Positions 21,494 through 32,772 are shown, counted from the stretch's first letter. The stretch: 41,892 nt of DNA from an uncultured Bacteroidales bacterium (GCA_902799655.1 CADCBH010000030.1:1-41892); one strand, 5' to 3'. Notes: generated from the letters alone by a model not told the origin. Translations and numbers: made by a program.

Positions 21494-22462
21494 ATGCCCA
21501 GCCTGAAAGAAATTAAAGGCCGTATCGCCTCAGTCAACAGCACGCGAAAGATAACGTCTGCCATGAAGATGGTGGCCAGCTCCAAGCTGCACCATGCGCA
21601 GGTTGCTATCCAGAATATGCTGCCCTATGAGACGATGCTTGAGCATATCCTCAAGTCGTTCCTGGCTGCGGAGGCAGAGGCACAGACCATCTATGACCAA
21701 GAGCGTTCTGTTAAACGTGTGGCACTCGTGGTATTCTCCTCAAACTCATCGCTTTGTGGTGGTTTCAATTCCAACATCATTAAGCTGATGCAGCGTACGG
21801 TTGATGCCTATGAGCAGGAGTTAGGGAAGGGAAGTGTAGAGGTATATCCCATTGGCCGCAAGGTCTATGAGAAGGCTCGTAAGTTGGGTTACAATATCCA
21901 TGGTGAGCGTGCTTCGCTGATTGACCATCCTCATGTCAACGAGTGCATCGAACTGGCTATGGAGCTTGGCGAGAAGTTTGCTAAAGGACAGGTGGATCGT
22001 GTAGAATTGCTCTACCACCACTTTAAGTCCGCAGGTTCTCAGATCTTGACCAACAAGCAGTTCTTGCCCATCGATTTGGAGGCAGAGCTGGAGCGTGACC
22101 ATGAGCGTGACCTGACGTCGGCTATTGCTACGCAGAAGGCTCAAGAGTATTTGCGCAAGAATCGTCGCAAGAAGGAAGTCAAGGAGGGCGAAACGGCTCC
22201 GCTTAATGACAATTTCATTGTGGAGCCCGACATGAATACCGTTTTGTCGAAGCTGATTCCCAAGATGGCTCACCTGATGCTCTATACGGCCTTACTCGAT
22301 AGTGTGGCTTCTGAGCATGCTGCCCGTATGGTAGCTATGCAGACGGCTACAGATAATGCCGACGAGTTGTTACGCCAACTCAACCTGCAATACAACAAGA
22401 GCCGTCAGCAGGCTATCACCTCTGAACTGCTTGATATTGTTGGTGGCAGTGTGAATAACTAA
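21494..22462 (+). CDS. atpG: F1 ATP synthase gamma subunit
   Basis: The rotor shaft of F1, 322 residues. The N-terminal helix has MPSLKEIKGRIASVNSTRKITSAM-type sequence and the C-terminal helix has MQTATDNADELLRQLNLQYNKSRQ and ELLDIVGG, both typical. It is about 35 residues longer than the E. coli protein. The extra residues fall around 200-240 in a charged stretch (RKNRRKKEVKEGE). It is the last gene of the operon, followed by a strong terminator. Confidence 0.96.
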   Translation: MPSLKEIKGRIASVNSTRKITSAMKMVASSKLHHAQVAIQNMLPYETMLEHILKSFLAAEAEAQTIYDQERSVKRVALVVFSSNSSLCGGFNSNIIKLMQRTVDAYEQELGKGSVEVYPIGRKVYEKARKLGYNIHGERASLIDHPHVNECIELAMELGEKFAKGQVDRVELLYHHFKSAGSQILTNKQFLPIDLEAELERDHERDLTSAIATQKAQEYLRKNRRKKEVKEGETAPLNDNFIVEPDMNTVLSKLIPKMAHLMLYTALLDSVASEHAARMVAMQTATDNADELLRQLNLQYNKSRQQAITSELLDIVGGSVNN

Positions 22463-22466
22463 TCAA

Positions 22467-22499
22467 AAAAAGAGAGGTTCAACTCGAACCTCTCTTTTT
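22467..22499. terminator. Bidirectional terminator between atpG and proS
   Basis: A perfect 14-bp stem (22467-22480 with 22486-22499) with a 5-nt loop and T runs on both strands. It sits between the convergent atpG and proS genes and should serve both. Confidence 0.9.
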
Positions 22500-22519
22500 A
22501 TTTTCTTTATCCCGTATGC

Positions 22520-24001
22520 TTAGTAGCTTCTGGCTATAATCACACGGTATTTAGCAGGCTTGCCGCTTACCATGTCAGTACCAGGAGTTTGTTCGTATGC
22601 AAAAGGTACGCAACGGATGGTAGCCTGCGTTTCTTCTTTAATTTGTGCCTCGGTTTCGGCAGTACCGTCCCAGTGGCAGAGGAAGAAACCACCATCCTTT
22701 ACTTTCTCCTTGAATTCTTCGTAGTTTTCGCACTCGTAGACATGTTCGTCACGATACTTGCGTGCTTTCTCGAAGATGTTCTTTTGGATGTCCTCAAGCA
22801 ACTGCTCTACATATGCAGCTATTCCGTCTATAGAGCGGGTCTCCTTTTCCAGCGTATCACGACGCATCACCTCAATGGTACCATTCTCCAGGTCACGAGC
22901 TCCAAGAACCAAACGGACGGGTACGCCTTTCAGTTCATAGTCAGCAAACTTAAAGCCAGGACGCTTGTTGTCTGAGTCGTCAAACTTGACACTGATACCC
23001 TTTTTACGCAATTCGTCAATAATGGGCTGTACCTCCTTGTTGACCAGTTCCATCTGTTCTGGCTTGGTAGCGATAGGAATGATGACCACCTGAATCGGAG
23101 CCAAACGCGGAGGCAGCACCAGACCGTTGTCATCGCTGTGGGTCATAATGAGTGCACCAATCAGACGGGTAGAAACACCCCATGAAGTGGCCCATACATA
23201 TTCAGGCTTGTTCTCCTTATTAAGATAGGTGACCTCAAAAGCCTTGGCGAAGTTTTGTCCCAGGAAGTGACTGGTACCGCTTTGTAATGCCTTGCCATCC
23301 TGCATCATGGCTTCAATGGTATAAGTGTCGAGGGCACCGGCAAAACGCTCGGTCTCGCTCTTCACACCCTGAAGTACTGGTACGGCCATCCACTCTTCAG
23401 CGAACTTGGCATAGACGTGCAGCATCTTCTTGGCTTCCTCTTCAGCCTCCTCGCGAGTGGCATGGGCTGTATGACCCTCCTGCCACAGGAACTCAGAGGT
23501 ACGCAGGAAAGGACGTGTACGCATCTCCCAACGCATGACATTACACCACTGATTGCACATCAGGGGCAGGTCGCGCCATGAGTGAATCCAGTTCTTATAT
23601 GTATTCCAGATAATGGTCTCTGATGTCGGACGTACGATGAGTTCCTCTTCCAACTTGGCGGCGGGATCCACCACTACGCCACTCTTGTCCTCAGTAGCCT
23701 TCAGTCGATAGTGGGTCACCACAGCACACTCCTTTGCGAAACCCTCAACGTGCTCAGCCTCTCGGCTAAGGAACGACTTTGGAATCAGCAGGGGGAAATA
23801 TGCGTTCTGGGCACCTGTCTCCTTAAACATGCGGTCCAGTTCATGCTGCATCTTCTCCCAGATGGCATAGCCGTAGGGCTTGATGACCATACAACCGCGT
23901 ACAGCACTCTGCTCTGCGAGATCGGCCTTGACGACAAGATCGTTATACCACTGACTGTAGTTGTCGGCGCGTTTTGTTAAATCTTTTAATTCTTTTGCCA
24001 T
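22520..24001 (-). CDS. proS: Prolyl-tRNA synthetase, archaeal/eukaryotic-type
   Basis: Charges tRNA-Pro. The 493-residue protein has the class II motifs: motif 2 [25 protein letters not shown] and motif 3 [17 protein letters not shown], then the anticodon-binding domain and a C-terminal zinc-type region that ends RSY. It lacks the large editing insertion of the bacterial-type enzyme and matches the short archaeal/eukaryotic-like form common in Bacteroidota. ATG 24001 gives [20 protein letters not shown], the usual N terminus; codons upstream of it lie in the promoter. Confidence 0.95.
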   Translation of the reverse strand: MAKELKDLTKRADNYSQWYNDLVVKADLAEQSAVRGCMVIKPYGYAIWEKMQHELDRMFKETGAQNAYFPLLIPKSFLSREAEHVEGFAKECAVVTHYRLKATEDKSGVVVDPAAKLEEELIVRPTSETIIWNTYKNWIHSWRDLPLMCNQWCNVMRWEMRTRPFLRTSEFLWQEGHTAHATREEAEEEAKKMLHVYAKFAEEWMAVPVLQGVKSETERFAGALDTYTIEAMMQDGKALQSGTSHFLGQNFAKAFEVTYLNKENKPEYVWATSWGVSTRLIGALIMTHSDDNGLVLPPRLAPIQVVIIPIATKPEQMELVNKEVQPIIDELRKKGISVKFDDSDNKRPGFKFADYELKGVPVRLVLGARDLENGTIEVMRRDTLEKETRSIDGIAAYVEQLLEDIQKNIFEKARKYRDEHVYECENYEEFKEKVKDGGFFLCHWDGTAETEAQIKEETQATIRCVPFAYEQTPGTDMVSGKPAKYRVIIARSY

Positions 24002-24031
24002 AATATTTTCTTCATTTCTTAAATTTTCCTG

Positions 24032-24039
24032 CAAAGGTA
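24032..24039 (-). promoter_or_regulatory. -7 box of proS
   Basis: TACCTTTG followed by CAGG on the minus strand, about 30 bp before the proS ATG. Its expected -33 position falls in the ATAATTC repeat, which has no TTTG. Confidence 0.6.
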
Positions 24040-24043
24040 CAAA

Positions 24044-24077
24044 ATAATTCATAATTCATAATTCATAATTCATAATT
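24044..24077 (+). repeat. Heptanucleotide repeat between divergent promoters
   Basis: Four exact copies of ATAATTC and one partial copy. The array fills the gap between the proS -7 box and the OmpA-lipoprotein -7 box, where the -33 elements of both promoters should lie. Confidence 0.85.
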
Positions 24078-24083
24078 ATTTTC

Positions 24084-24091
24084 TATCTTTG
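24084..24091 (+). promoter_or_regulatory. -7 box of the OmpA-type lipoprotein gene
   Basis: TATCTTTG followed by CAAT, about 43 bp before the ATG at 24134. Confidence 0.6.
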
Positions 24092-24133
24092 CAATCAAAT
24101 ATTGGATTTTTAATCATTTTTTTAACGACAAGT

Positions 24134-24799
24134 ATGAAAACAAAACTGATTTCTTTACTACTCTGTGTTGGATTGCTCGTAGCATGTAACGACACACAGA
24201 AGGGTGCAGCAATTGGTGCCGGTGGTGGCGCCTTGCTTGGAGCTATCATTGGTCACGTTGCTGGAAACACTGCAGTTGGTGCTGCCATTGGTGGTGCTGT
24301 AGGTGCTGGTGCTGGTGCAATCATTGGCAACCGCATGGACAAAGCTAAGAAGGCTGCTGAGCAGGTTCAGAATGCTAAGGTTGAAACTGTTAAGGACGCC
24401 AACAACCTTGAGGCTGTTAAGGTTACTTTCGATTCTGGTATCCTCTTCGCTACTGGTAAGGCTGATCTTTCTCAGTCTGCTAAGAACTCATTGGTACAGT
24501 TCGCTAAGGTGCTCAACGAGAATAAGGACTGTGACGTAGCTATTATCGGCCATACCGACAGCACAGGTTCTGACGCTGTTAACCAGCCTCTGTCTGTCAA
24601 TCGTGCCAATAGTGTAAATAGCTATCTGAGATCTTGCGGTGTTAGCGCTACTCAGATTAAGAGTGTTGAGGGGCAGGGTTCTACTAATCCTGTTGCTGAC
24701 AACTCTACAGAGGCCGGTCGCAAGCAGAACCGTCGTGTAGAGGTTTACATGTACGCTTCTCAGAAGATGATCCAGGATGCTCAGGCACAGGCTCAGTAA
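24134..24799 (+). CDS. OmpA-family lipoprotein with glycine zipper
   Basis: A 221-residue lipoprotein (lipobox LLVAC, Cys18). A glycine-zipper membrane segment fills about residues 25-75 (repeats of GAGGGALLGAIIG and GGAVGAGAGAIIG), then a short helical linker. The C-terminal OmpA domain (about 100-205) has VTFDSGILFATGKADLS, IIGHTDSTGSD, NRANSVNSYL and GRKQNRRVEVYM, the peptidoglycan-binding signature. It probably ties the outer membrane to the cell wall. The mtgA gene follows 26 bases later. Confidence 0.92.
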   Translation: MKTKLISLLLCVGLLVACNDTQKGAAIGAGGGALLGAIIGHVAGNTAVGAAIGGAVGAGAGAIIGNRMDKAKKAAEQVQNAKVETVKDANNLEAVKVTFDSGILFATGKADLSQSAKNSLVQFAKVLNENKDCDVAIIGHTDSTGSDAVNQPLSVNRANSVNSYLRSCGVSATQIKSVEGQGSTNPVADNSTEAGRKQNRRVEVYMYASQKMIQDAQAQAQ

Positions 24800-24825
24800 A
24801 TGATGGAAGATGTAAATGGTAAAAA

Positions 24826-25530
24826 GTGAAGCGTAAAGATTCCAAAAAACCGAGTTACATCAAAACCGTATTGAAATGGATAGTGGTAGCGTTCTTCGCT
24901 TCCACTATTCTTTCTGTTGTGGCTTTGCGTTGGCTGCCCGTTTATTACACGCCTCTGATGTTCATCCGTATGGTTCAGCAGTATAGTGTCGGTCAGGAGT
25001 TGACTCTCCATCATCACTGGGTATCTTTGGATAAGATTTCCCCTTCACTGCCAACAGCTGTGATGGCCTCCGAGGATGCCCGTTTCCTTGATCACAACGG
25101 TTTTGATTATAAAGCCATCGAGCAGGCCGCCATGCACAATATGAAACATCCCGAGAAACGCAAGCATGGTGCTTCAACCATTTCTCAACAGACGGCCAAA
25201 AACGTATTCCTTTGGCCAGGACGTTCATGGATACGTAAAGGCTTTGAAGTTTATTTCACGGCACTTATCGAGCTTTGTTGGTCAAAGCAGCGTATCATGG
25301 AGGTTTACCTTAACAGTATTGAGATGGGTGATGGTATCTACGGCGCAGATGCTGTGGCTCAGTGGCACTTCGGTACAACTGCCTCCGAACTAACGAAGGA
25401 ACAGTGTGCTCTTATTGCCGTATCATTGCCTAATCCGCGACGTTTCGACTCTGCCCATCCTTCTCGCTATATGCTTAAGCGACAGCGTCGAATCCTCCGT
25501 GAGATGGGCTATGTCAAACCTTTGGAATAG
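24826..25530 (+). CDS. mtgA: Monofunctional peptidoglycan transglycosylase
   Basis: A 234-residue GT51 enzyme that polymerises lipid II into glycan strands. A basic N terminus and one membrane helix (about 12-35) precede the catalytic domain. Family motifs are visible in order: [20 protein letters not shown] with the catalytic Glu, [47 protein letters not shown] and [16 protein letters not shown]. There is no transpeptidase domain. The start is GTG 24826. It follows the OmpA lipoprotein, another cell-wall gene. Confidence 0.94.
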   Translation: MKRKDSKKPSYIKTVLKWIVVAFFASTILSVVALRWLPVYYTPLMFIRMVQQYSVGQELTLHHHWVSLDKISPSLPTAVMASEDARFLDHNGFDYKAIEQAAMHNMKHPEKRKHGASTISQQTAKNVFLWPGRSWIRKGFEVYFTALIELCWSKQRIMEVYLNSIEMGDGIYGADAVAQWHFGTTASELTKEQCALIAVSLPNPRRFDSAHPSRYMLKRQRRILREMGYVKPLE

Positions 25531-25542
25531 CCATCGATACAT

Positions 25543-25589
25543 AATAAAGAGACCGCTTAGGGTTTTAGTTCCCAAGCGGTCTCTTTATT
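25543..25589. terminator. Bidirectional terminator between mtgA and galK
   Basis: A perfect 16-bp stem (25543-25558 with 25574-25589), extended towards the loop by GGG/CCC around a bulged A, with T-rich flanks on both strands. It serves two convergent genes. Confidence 0.9.
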
Positions 25590-25605
25590 TTATTTGATAA
25601 CGGTA

Positions 25606-26772
25606 TCAGCAGAGTTTGCGTGAGCCATCGCCGATGACAACGTCATAGACCTTGGGCTCGTGGCCGTACTTTTCGTTGAAACGTTTCTTCGCATCAGCTA
25701 TGAACTGACGATATAGATCGTTGCGAACGAGGTTGATAGTGCAACCGCCAAAGCCGCCACCCATGATACGTGAACCGGTGACGCCATTCTCCTTGGCAAT
25801 ATCGTTGAGGAAGTCAAGTTCCTCGCAAGATACCTCATAGTCCTTGGAGAGACCCTCGTGAGTCTGATACATCAGCTCACCGACTTTCTCGTAGTCACCT
25901 TCGTTGAGAGCATCACAGACTGCTAATACTCGGTCTTTCTCACCAAGTACGAATTTAGCACGCTTGTAATCCTCTTCACCGACCTCGGCACGTACCTCGT
26001 CAAGCTGTTCCCATGTGCAATCGCGCAAAGTCTCAAATGTAGCTTCAGGATGTTTGGCGGCGATGTGCTTGACAACATTCTCGCATGAGTTGCGACGATC
26101 ATTGTATGGTGAACCGGCCAGCTGGTGTTTAACGACACTGTCGAGTAGTACGAGGCGATAGCCGTCGGGCTTGAATGGGAAGTATTCGAACTCACGGCTG
26201 CGGCAGTCAAGTCGCATCAGACAACCTGCTTTACCGAACACCGAAGCGAACTGGTCCATGATACCACAGTTCACACCGCAGTAGTTGTGCTCTGTAGCCT
26301 GACCGGCCAGTACCATATCCCACTGGCTGACCTTGTTGTCGCCAAAGATATCGTTCAGACCACAAGCGAAACAGCTCTCCATTGCTGCACTTGATGACAT
26401 ACCAGCGCCAAGGGGTACATCACCGGCGAAAGCGATGTTAAAGCCCTTGACGGGTACACCTAGTTTCTTCATCTCCAGGGCAATGCCATAGATATAGCGT
26501 GCCCATGAAGCACGGGGACCATTAGGGTCGGAGAGTTTAAAGTCAACACGATCTTTCAGGTCGATGGCATAGGCCATTACTGTGTCTTCCGAACCATTAG
26601 CACGCATCTCAGCTACTACACCCTTATCTACTGCGCCAGGGAATACAAAACCACCATTGTAGTCGGTATGCTCACCGATGAGGTTAATTCGACCAGGGGA
26701 TGTGTAAACATTACCTGTTTTTCCATCAAAGTGCTTGATGAAGCGACTTCTTACAAATTCAATATCTAACAT
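25606..26772 (-). CDS. galK: Galactokinase
   Basis: A 388-residue GHMP kinase making galactose-1-phosphate in the Leloir pathway. Signature segments are SPGRINLIGEHTDYNGG (about 25-41), the ATP-binding VPLGAGMSSSAAMES, NCGIMDQFASVFG with the catalytic Asp, and the C-terminal GSRIMGGGFGGCTINL. It lies seven bases after galM, so both are expected to be co-transcribed. galT, galE and a galactose transporter are not in the window. Confidence 0.96.
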   Translation of the reverse strand: MLDIEFVRSRFIKHFDGKTGNVYTSPGRINLIGEHTDYNGGFVFPGAVDKGVVAEMRANGSEDTVMAYAIDLKDRVDFKLSDPNGPRASWARYIYGIALEMKKLGVPVKGFNIAFAGDVPLGAGMSSSAAMESCFACGLNDIFGDNKVSQWDMVLAGQATEHNYCGVNCGIMDQFASVFGKAGCLMRLDCRSREFEYFPFKPDGYRLVLLDSVVKHQLAGSPYNDRRNSCENVVKHIAAKHPEATFETLRDCTWEQLDEVRAEVGEEDYKRAKFVLGEKDRVLAVCDALNEGDYEKVGELMYQTHEGLSKDYEVSCEELDFLNDIAKENGVTGSRIMGGGFGGCTINLVRNDLYRQFIADAKKRFNEKYGHEPKVYDVVIGDGSRKLC

Positions 26773-26779
26773 AGCTCAA

Positions 26780-27868
26780 TTATTTTACGCCGAAACGATA
26801 GATAGTCTTCTGCTTGTACTGCTGTCCGGGATTGAGTACAACAGAGGGGAAATATGGACGGTTGGGCGTATCGGGGAAGTGCTGAGCTTCCAGACAAACG
26901 GCTGAGCGACGTGGGAAAGTGCATCCGTTGGCACCCTTATAGCCAGTGGCGAAGTTAGCAGTATAGAGCTGCATACCAGGTTCTGTGGTGTAGCACTCCA
27001 GAGTACGTCCGCTCTTCGGATCGGTGATGCGTGCAGCGAAAGAGAGCTCGCCTTCTTCCTTCTTGTTCAGCACGTAGTTGTGGTCATAGCCATGACCAAA
27101 CTTAATCTGCTCATTGTCAGCCTCAATCTCCTTACCGAAAGTCTTCGGTGTGCGGAAATCGAATGGTGTGCCAGCTACTTTCAGAATCTCACCAGTAGGA
27201 ATGGCAGTTTCATCAGTAGGCAGATAGAAGTCTGCATTGATCTCGCAAATTTGATCCTCAATGGTTGGAGTAGGATCTGCGGCACCAGCCAGACAGAAGA
27301 ATGCATGGTGGGTCAGGTTGACGATAGTCTTCTTATTGGTCGTAGCCAGATATTCAATGACGAGCTCGTTCTCGTCGGTAAAGGTATATTCAACTGTAAC
27401 ATCCAATTCGCCTGTGTAACCCTCTTCACCATATGATGAGATACGATGCAGAGCCAATGAGCGGGGACCCATCTGACGGGCTTCCCATACCTTGGCGTTG
27501 AAGCCTTTCTTGCCGCCGTGCAGGTGGTTGGGACCGTCGTTGAGAGCCAACTGATAGTCCTTGCCGTTCAGCGTGAACTGTCCTTTGCAAATACGGTTAC
27601 CCCAGCGACCAATCAGGGTAGATAGGTAAGGCTCGTTACCGCTGGTGAGTTGCTCGATACTATCGTGACCCTGGATAACGTTTGCCACGTTACCATCCTT
27701 GTCGGGCACCATGATGGCCATGATGGCACCACCATAGTTAGAGATTGCTACCTCATAGCCCTTACGGTTACGGAGGATGTACAGGTCTGTCTTCTTTCCG
27801 TTGATAGTGGCCTGGAAGTTTTCTCTCTTCAGACCACACAAATTCGCATTTTCTGTAATGTTTGTCAT
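26780..27868 (-). CDS. galM: Aldose 1-epimerase (galactose mutarotase)
   Basis: A 362-residue mutarotase converting beta- to alpha-galactose, the form used by GalK. Motifs: NDGPNHLHGGKKGF, NLTHHAFFCLAG with the catalytic His, and VCLEAQHFPDTPNRP with the catalytic Glu. No signal peptide is present, so it is cytoplasmic. It is the first gene of the galM-galK pair. Confidence 0.95.
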   Translation of the reverse strand: MTNITENANLCGLKRENFQATINGKKTDLYILRNRKGYEVAISNYGGAIMAIMVPDKDGNVANVIQGHDSIEQLTSGNEPYLSTLIGRWGNRICKGQFTLNGKDYQLALNDGPNHLHGGKKGFNAKVWEARQMGPRSLALHRISSYGEEGYTGELDVTVEYTFTDENELVIEYLATTNKKTIVNLTHHAFFCLAGAADPTPTIEDQICEINADFYLPTDETAIPTGEILKVAGTPFDFRTPKTFGKEIEADNEQIKFGHGYDHNYVLNKKEEGELSFAARITDPKSGRTLECYTTEPGMQLYTANFATGYKGANGCTFPRRSAVCLEAQHFPDTPNRPYFPSVVLNPGQQYKQKTIYRFGVK

Positions 27869-27902
27869 AATCTAATTGGTTTTAGTTACGAAAATCTACA
27901 TG

Positions 27903-27910
27903 CAAAGTAA
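27903..27910 (-). promoter_or_regulatory. Probable -7 box of galM-galK
   Basis: TTACTTTG followed by CATG on the minus strand, one mismatch from TAnnTTTG, about 35 bp before the galM ATG. No TTTG at -33 is seen. Confidence 0.45.
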
Positions 27911-27974
27911 CTAAAAAATAATGAGAATGACGAATAATGTGTGGAAAAAAACGTTTAAGGGAGTGTTAAAAAAA

Positions 27975-29291
27975 CTAATTCAATGTTTTGAGCAAATCGC
28001 CCACAACATAGCTGCTTCCTCCGACGAATACGGCATCATCTCGCAGTGCATGACGCATACATTCTGTAAAGGCCTCATGTACAGTGGGGTAGGTCTTTCC
28101 TGTCAATCCGTATTTAGTCGCTTTCAATTGTAGCGAGCTGGCATTGATGGCACGTTTGTTGTCAGCCTGTGTGAAATAGTAAATAGCGTTCTTCGGCAGC
28201 AATTCTAGCACACCGTCGATGTCTTTGTCCTCAACCATACCGAAGACAATATGCAATTGGCGGCATGTTAGTTGTTTGAGTTGTTGGGATAAATACTGCC
28301 ATCCACCTACGTTGTGTCCGGTATCACAGATTACTGTAGGCTGCTGTTGCAGAATCTGCCAACGTCCCTGTAGACCGGTCAGCTTTGTTACACTGCTGAT
28401 TGCTTGCTGGATCTCTAAACGACACTTCTCTTGGTTATTCTTCTTCTCGCAGTAACACAGGAACCCCTCTATTGCCAACAGATAGGCGGCAATCAGGATG
28501 GTATTCATGTTCTTGGCCTGATAGGCACCGCCAAGTTCGCCAAAGAGGATGCCGTTATGTTTGGTGGTGTACATCATTGTACCGTTGGCCTGAGGTGTGG
28601 CCGTCAATATCTCTTGACGGTCTTCGGCAAAGGTGATTGGCGCTTCCATCTCGCGAGCCTTGGCTTCGAATACGGGACGTGTCTCTTCGTTGGCTTCACC
28701 GATAAGTACGGGTACACCTCTTTTAATTATACCGGCTTTTTCAGCGGCTATTTTCGCCAGCGTGTCACCCAGATACTGTGTGTGGTCGAAGCTGATGTTG
28801 GTGATGATAGACAGTACCGGAGTAATGATGTTGGTACAGTCGAGACGTCCGCCAAGACCTACCTCAATGACGGCGATGTCCACCTGTTGGTCTTTGAAGT
28901 ACTGGAAAGCCAAAGCTGTTGTCACCTCAAAGAAAGAAGGGTGTAGTGGTTCGAAGAATGCACGTTCTCGCTCTACAAATCGGGTCACATAGTATTCGCT
29001 GATAGGCTCCCCGTTGATGCGGATGCGTTCGCGGAAGTCTACCAGATGTGGTGAAGTATAAAGTCCGACCTTGTAGCCACACTGCTGTAGAATGGCCGCT
29101 ATGGTGTGCGAACAGGAGCCCTTGCCGTTAGTGCCTGCCACGTGAATGGTGGGATATGCCTGATGGGGATGACCTAGATGTTCGTCGAGCAGGAGGGTGT
29201 TGGTGAGTCCCTCCTTGTAGCCCGAACCGCCTTGGCGTTCGAACATAGGCATCTGGTTGTACAGGTATTGGCAAGTCTCCTTGTAGGTCAT
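27975..29291 (-). CDS. folC: Bifunctional folylpolyglutamate / dihydrofolate synthase
   Basis: A 438-residue Mur-ligase-family enzyme adding glutamate to dihydropteroate and folates. The P-loop is HVAGTNGKGSCSH, followed by GLYTSPHLVDFRERIRING, VIEVGLGGRLDCTNI, ITNISFDHTQYLGDTLAKIAAEKAGIIK and GRWQILQQQPTVICDTGHN. Length is normal. It follows dnaJ by 23 bases on the same strand, so it may be transcribed with grpE-dnaJ, which is an unusual pairing. Confidence 0.95.
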   Translation of the reverse strand: MTYKETCQYLYNQMPMFERQGGSGYKEGLTNTLLLDEHLGHPHQAYPTIHVAGTNGKGSCSHTIAAILQQCGYKVGLYTSPHLVDFRERIRINGEPISEYYVTRFVERERAFFEPLHPSFFEVTTALAFQYFKDQQVDIAVIEVGLGGRLDCTNIITPVLSIITNISFDHTQYLGDTLAKIAAEKAGIIKRGVPVLIGEANEETRPVFEAKAREMEAPITFAEDRQEILTATPQANGTMMYTTKHNGILFGELGGAYQAKNMNTILIAAYLLAIEGFLCYCEKKNNQEKCRLEIQQAISSVTKLTGLQGRWQILQQQPTVICDTGHNVGGWQYLSQQLKQLTCRQLHIVFGMVEDKDIDGVLELLPKNAIYYFTQADNKRAINASSLQLKATKYGLTGKTYPTVHEAFTECMRHALRDDAVFVGGSSYVVGDLLKTLN

Positions 29292-29314
29292 GGTGATGTC
29301 GAGATATGTCGAAG

Positions 29315-30466
29315 TTAACTGAAATAGTTCTTGAACTTCTGGAAGATTGAACGCTTGGTGGCTGCGTCCCCCTTAAAGTTGTCGCTCTGGCGGAACTCCT
29401 CGATGGCTGCACGCTCTTCTTTCGACAAAGTCTTGGGTACATATACGCTGACGTTAACCACCAGGTCACCAGTGCCGCGACCGTAACCCTGTACGGCGGG
29501 TAAACCCTTTCCACGCAGGCGCATGGTCTTGCCGGGCTGTGTGCCTGGCTCCATCTTCACCTTCAGCTTGTTGCCCTCGATGGTTGGAATCTCCACTTCA
29601 CCACCCAGCGCAGCAGTCGGGAAGTCGAGCAGCAGGTTATAGATCAGGTCGTTATCATCACGGATGAAGGTGTCGTTCTCCTCTTCCTCGATGAATACCT
29701 GGATATCACCGTTGATACCTTTGTGACGTCCTGCGTTACCCTTGCCGGGCACGTTGACAATCATACCCTCGGCCACACCTGCGGGAATGGTAATTTCGAC
29801 GACTTCTTCGCCCTTGACGACACCAGTACCGCCACACTCGTGACACTTGTTCTTGATGACTGTTCCCTCACCGCCGCAAGTCGGACAAACACCCTGTGTC
29901 TGCATCATACCAAAGATGCTCTGTGTGGTGTGGGTGATGACACCGCTTCCGTGACACGTCGGGCACTGGTCGTTCGTGCTGCCAGCTTCTGCGCCTGAGC
30001 CGTGACAATGCGAGCAGGTAATGTCCTTGCGCACCTTGAACTTCTTGGTGACACCATGGGCAATCTCTTCCAACGACAGTTTGACTTTCAGACGAAGGTC
30101 AGAACCACGATGCTTCTGGGGACCACGGCTGCCGCCAAAGCCTCCGAAACCACCTGCACGACCACCGAAGATGTCGCCGAACATCGAAAAGATATCATCC
30201 ATGTTCATGCTGGCACCGAAACCGCCAAAGCCTCCAGCACCTGGGCCATTAAAGCCAAACTGGTCATACTGCTGGCGCTTTTGTGGGTCGTGGAGCACGT
30301 CATAGGCCTCTGCGGCCTCCTTGAACTTCTCCTCAGCCTCTTTGTTGCCGGGATTACGGTCGGGGTGATACTTGATGGCTATGCTGCGATAGGCCTTCTT
30401 AATCTGGTCTTCTGTGGCATTCTTTTCAACGCCAAGTACCTCGTAGTAGTCTCTTTTTTGTGCCAT
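29315..30466 (-). CDS. dnaJ: Chaperone DnaJ
   Basis: A 383-residue type I Hsp40. The J domain carries HPD (KYHPDRNPG, about 33-41) and is followed by a long Gly/Phe region (about 75-118). The four zinc-binding repeats [24 protein letters not shown] and CHECGGTG follow, and then the substrate-binding C-terminal domain. DnaJ delivers unfolded proteins to DnaK. Its ATG shares one base with the grpE stop (TAATG). dnaK is elsewhere. Confidence 0.97.
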   Translation of the reverse strand: MAQKRDYYEVLGVEKNATEDQIKKAYRSIAIKYHPDRNPGNKEAEEKFKEAAEAYDVLHDPQKRQQYDQFGFNGPGAGGFGGFGASMNMDDIFSMFGDIFGGRAGGFGGFGGSRGPQKHRGSDLRLKVKLSLEEIAHGVTKKFKVRKDITCSHCHGSGAEAGSTNDQCPTCHGSGVITHTTQSIFGMMQTQGVCPTCGGEGTVIKNKCHECGGTGVVKGEEVVEITIPAGVAEGMIVNVPGKGNAGRHKGINGDIQVFIEEEENDTFIRDDNDLIYNLLLDFPTAALGGEVEIPTIEGNKLKVKMEPGTQPGKTMRLRGKGLPAVQGYGRGTGDLVVNVSVYVPKTLSKEERAAIEEFRQSDNFKGDAATKRSIFQKFKNYFS

Positions 30467-31035
30467 TATTGTCCTACTGCCACTTTGGCGTGGCGGATTA
30501 CTTTATCGTTTAACATATAACCAGCCTGCAGACAGTCGATAACCTTGCCCTTCTTGTCGTCGCCCATACCAGGCACCATGGCCACAGCCTCATGCTGGTC
30601 GGTATTGAAGTCGGTATCAGCGGTATCTATCTTCTTGACGCCCAGACTTTCGAGAGCCTTCATGAACTTGTTGTAGATGAGTTCCATGCCTTCGCGCAAT
30701 ACGGCAGGATCGTCAGTCTTCGCACCATTGTCAATGGCACGTTCCATATCGTCGATGATGGGCAGTATGGCACTAACGGCCTTCTCACCACCATTGAGGA
30801 TGAGCTCGGCTTTCTCCTTGAGTGTGCGCTTGCGGTAGTTGTCAAACTCGGCAGTCTTATAGAGCATCTGAGTCTTCAGCTCTTCAATCTCGGCCTTAGC
30901 AGCCTCCAGTGGGTCTTTTTCCTCGGCGGGCTCTTCTGCAGGAGCGTCGTTGGCAGTTTCCTCGTCAACGGGTGAACCGTTAACCACAGGCTCCTGTTCC
31001 TCTTCTTGTGTGTTCTTTATTTCTTCTTCTGTCAT
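30466..31035 (-). CDS. grpE: Nucleotide exchange factor GrpE
   Basis: A 189-residue GrpE. A disordered acidic N terminus (about 1-50, rich in Glu and Pro) is followed by the long helix ([25 protein letters not shown]) and the beta domain with [16 protein letters not shown] and [19 protein letters not shown]. It releases ADP from DnaK. The frame is open upstream, but the sigma-54-like promoter and predicted RNA start lie there, so ATG 31035 is used. Confidence 0.96.
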   Translation of the reverse strand: MTEEEIKNTQEEEQEPVVNGSPVDEETANDAPAEEPAEEKDPLEAAKAEIEELKTQMLYKTAEFDNYRKRTLKEKAELILNGGEKAVSAILPIIDDMERAIDNGAKTDDPAVLREGMELIYNKFMKALESLGVKKIDTADTDFNTDQHEAVAMVPGMGDDKKGKVIDCLQAGYMLNDKVIRHAKVAVGQ

Positions 31036-31068
31036 AGCTTTTTTGTTTTTCTTCTTCGCTTCGCTTCC

Positions 31069-31085
31069 AGCAAATACCGTGCCAA
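31069..31085 (-). promoter_or_regulatory. Sigma-54-type promoter of grpE-dnaJ
   Basis: The minus strand reads TTGGCACGGTATTTGCT. The -24 GG and -12 GC are separated by exactly ten bases and every fixed position of YTGGCACGrNNNTTGCW is matched. The predicted RNA start is about 22 bases before the grpE ATG. No good TTTG/TAnnTTTG pair is seen here. Sequence match only. Confidence 0.55.
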
Positions 31086-31095
31086 TCAATCGTCG

Positions 31096-31116
31096 TTCGT
31101 AATTAGAAATTCGTAA

Positions 31117-31119
<3 letters not shown>
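31096..31119 (-). repeat. Short heptamer repeat at the end of the ABC-F gene
   Basis: Read on the plus strand as TTCGTAA, TTAGAAA, TTCGTAA, TTA. The last piece is the ABC-F stop codon. It lies just upstream of the grpE sigma-54 site. Confidence 0.5.
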
Positions 31120-32739
<1,620 letters not shown>

Positions 32740-32764
32740 TTACCTTATTATTTATTACGGGGTG

Positions 32765-32772
32765 CAAAGGTA
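32765..32772 (-). promoter_or_regulatory. -7 box of the ABC-F gene
   Basis: TACCTTTG followed by CACC on the minus strand, about 35 bp before the ATG. A TTTG is present but only 12 bp upstream, too close for a normal -33. Confidence 0.55.

Noticed and set aside
24044-24077. CRISPR-like array
   Set aside because: The units are 7 bp with no spacers, so this is a simple tandem repeat.
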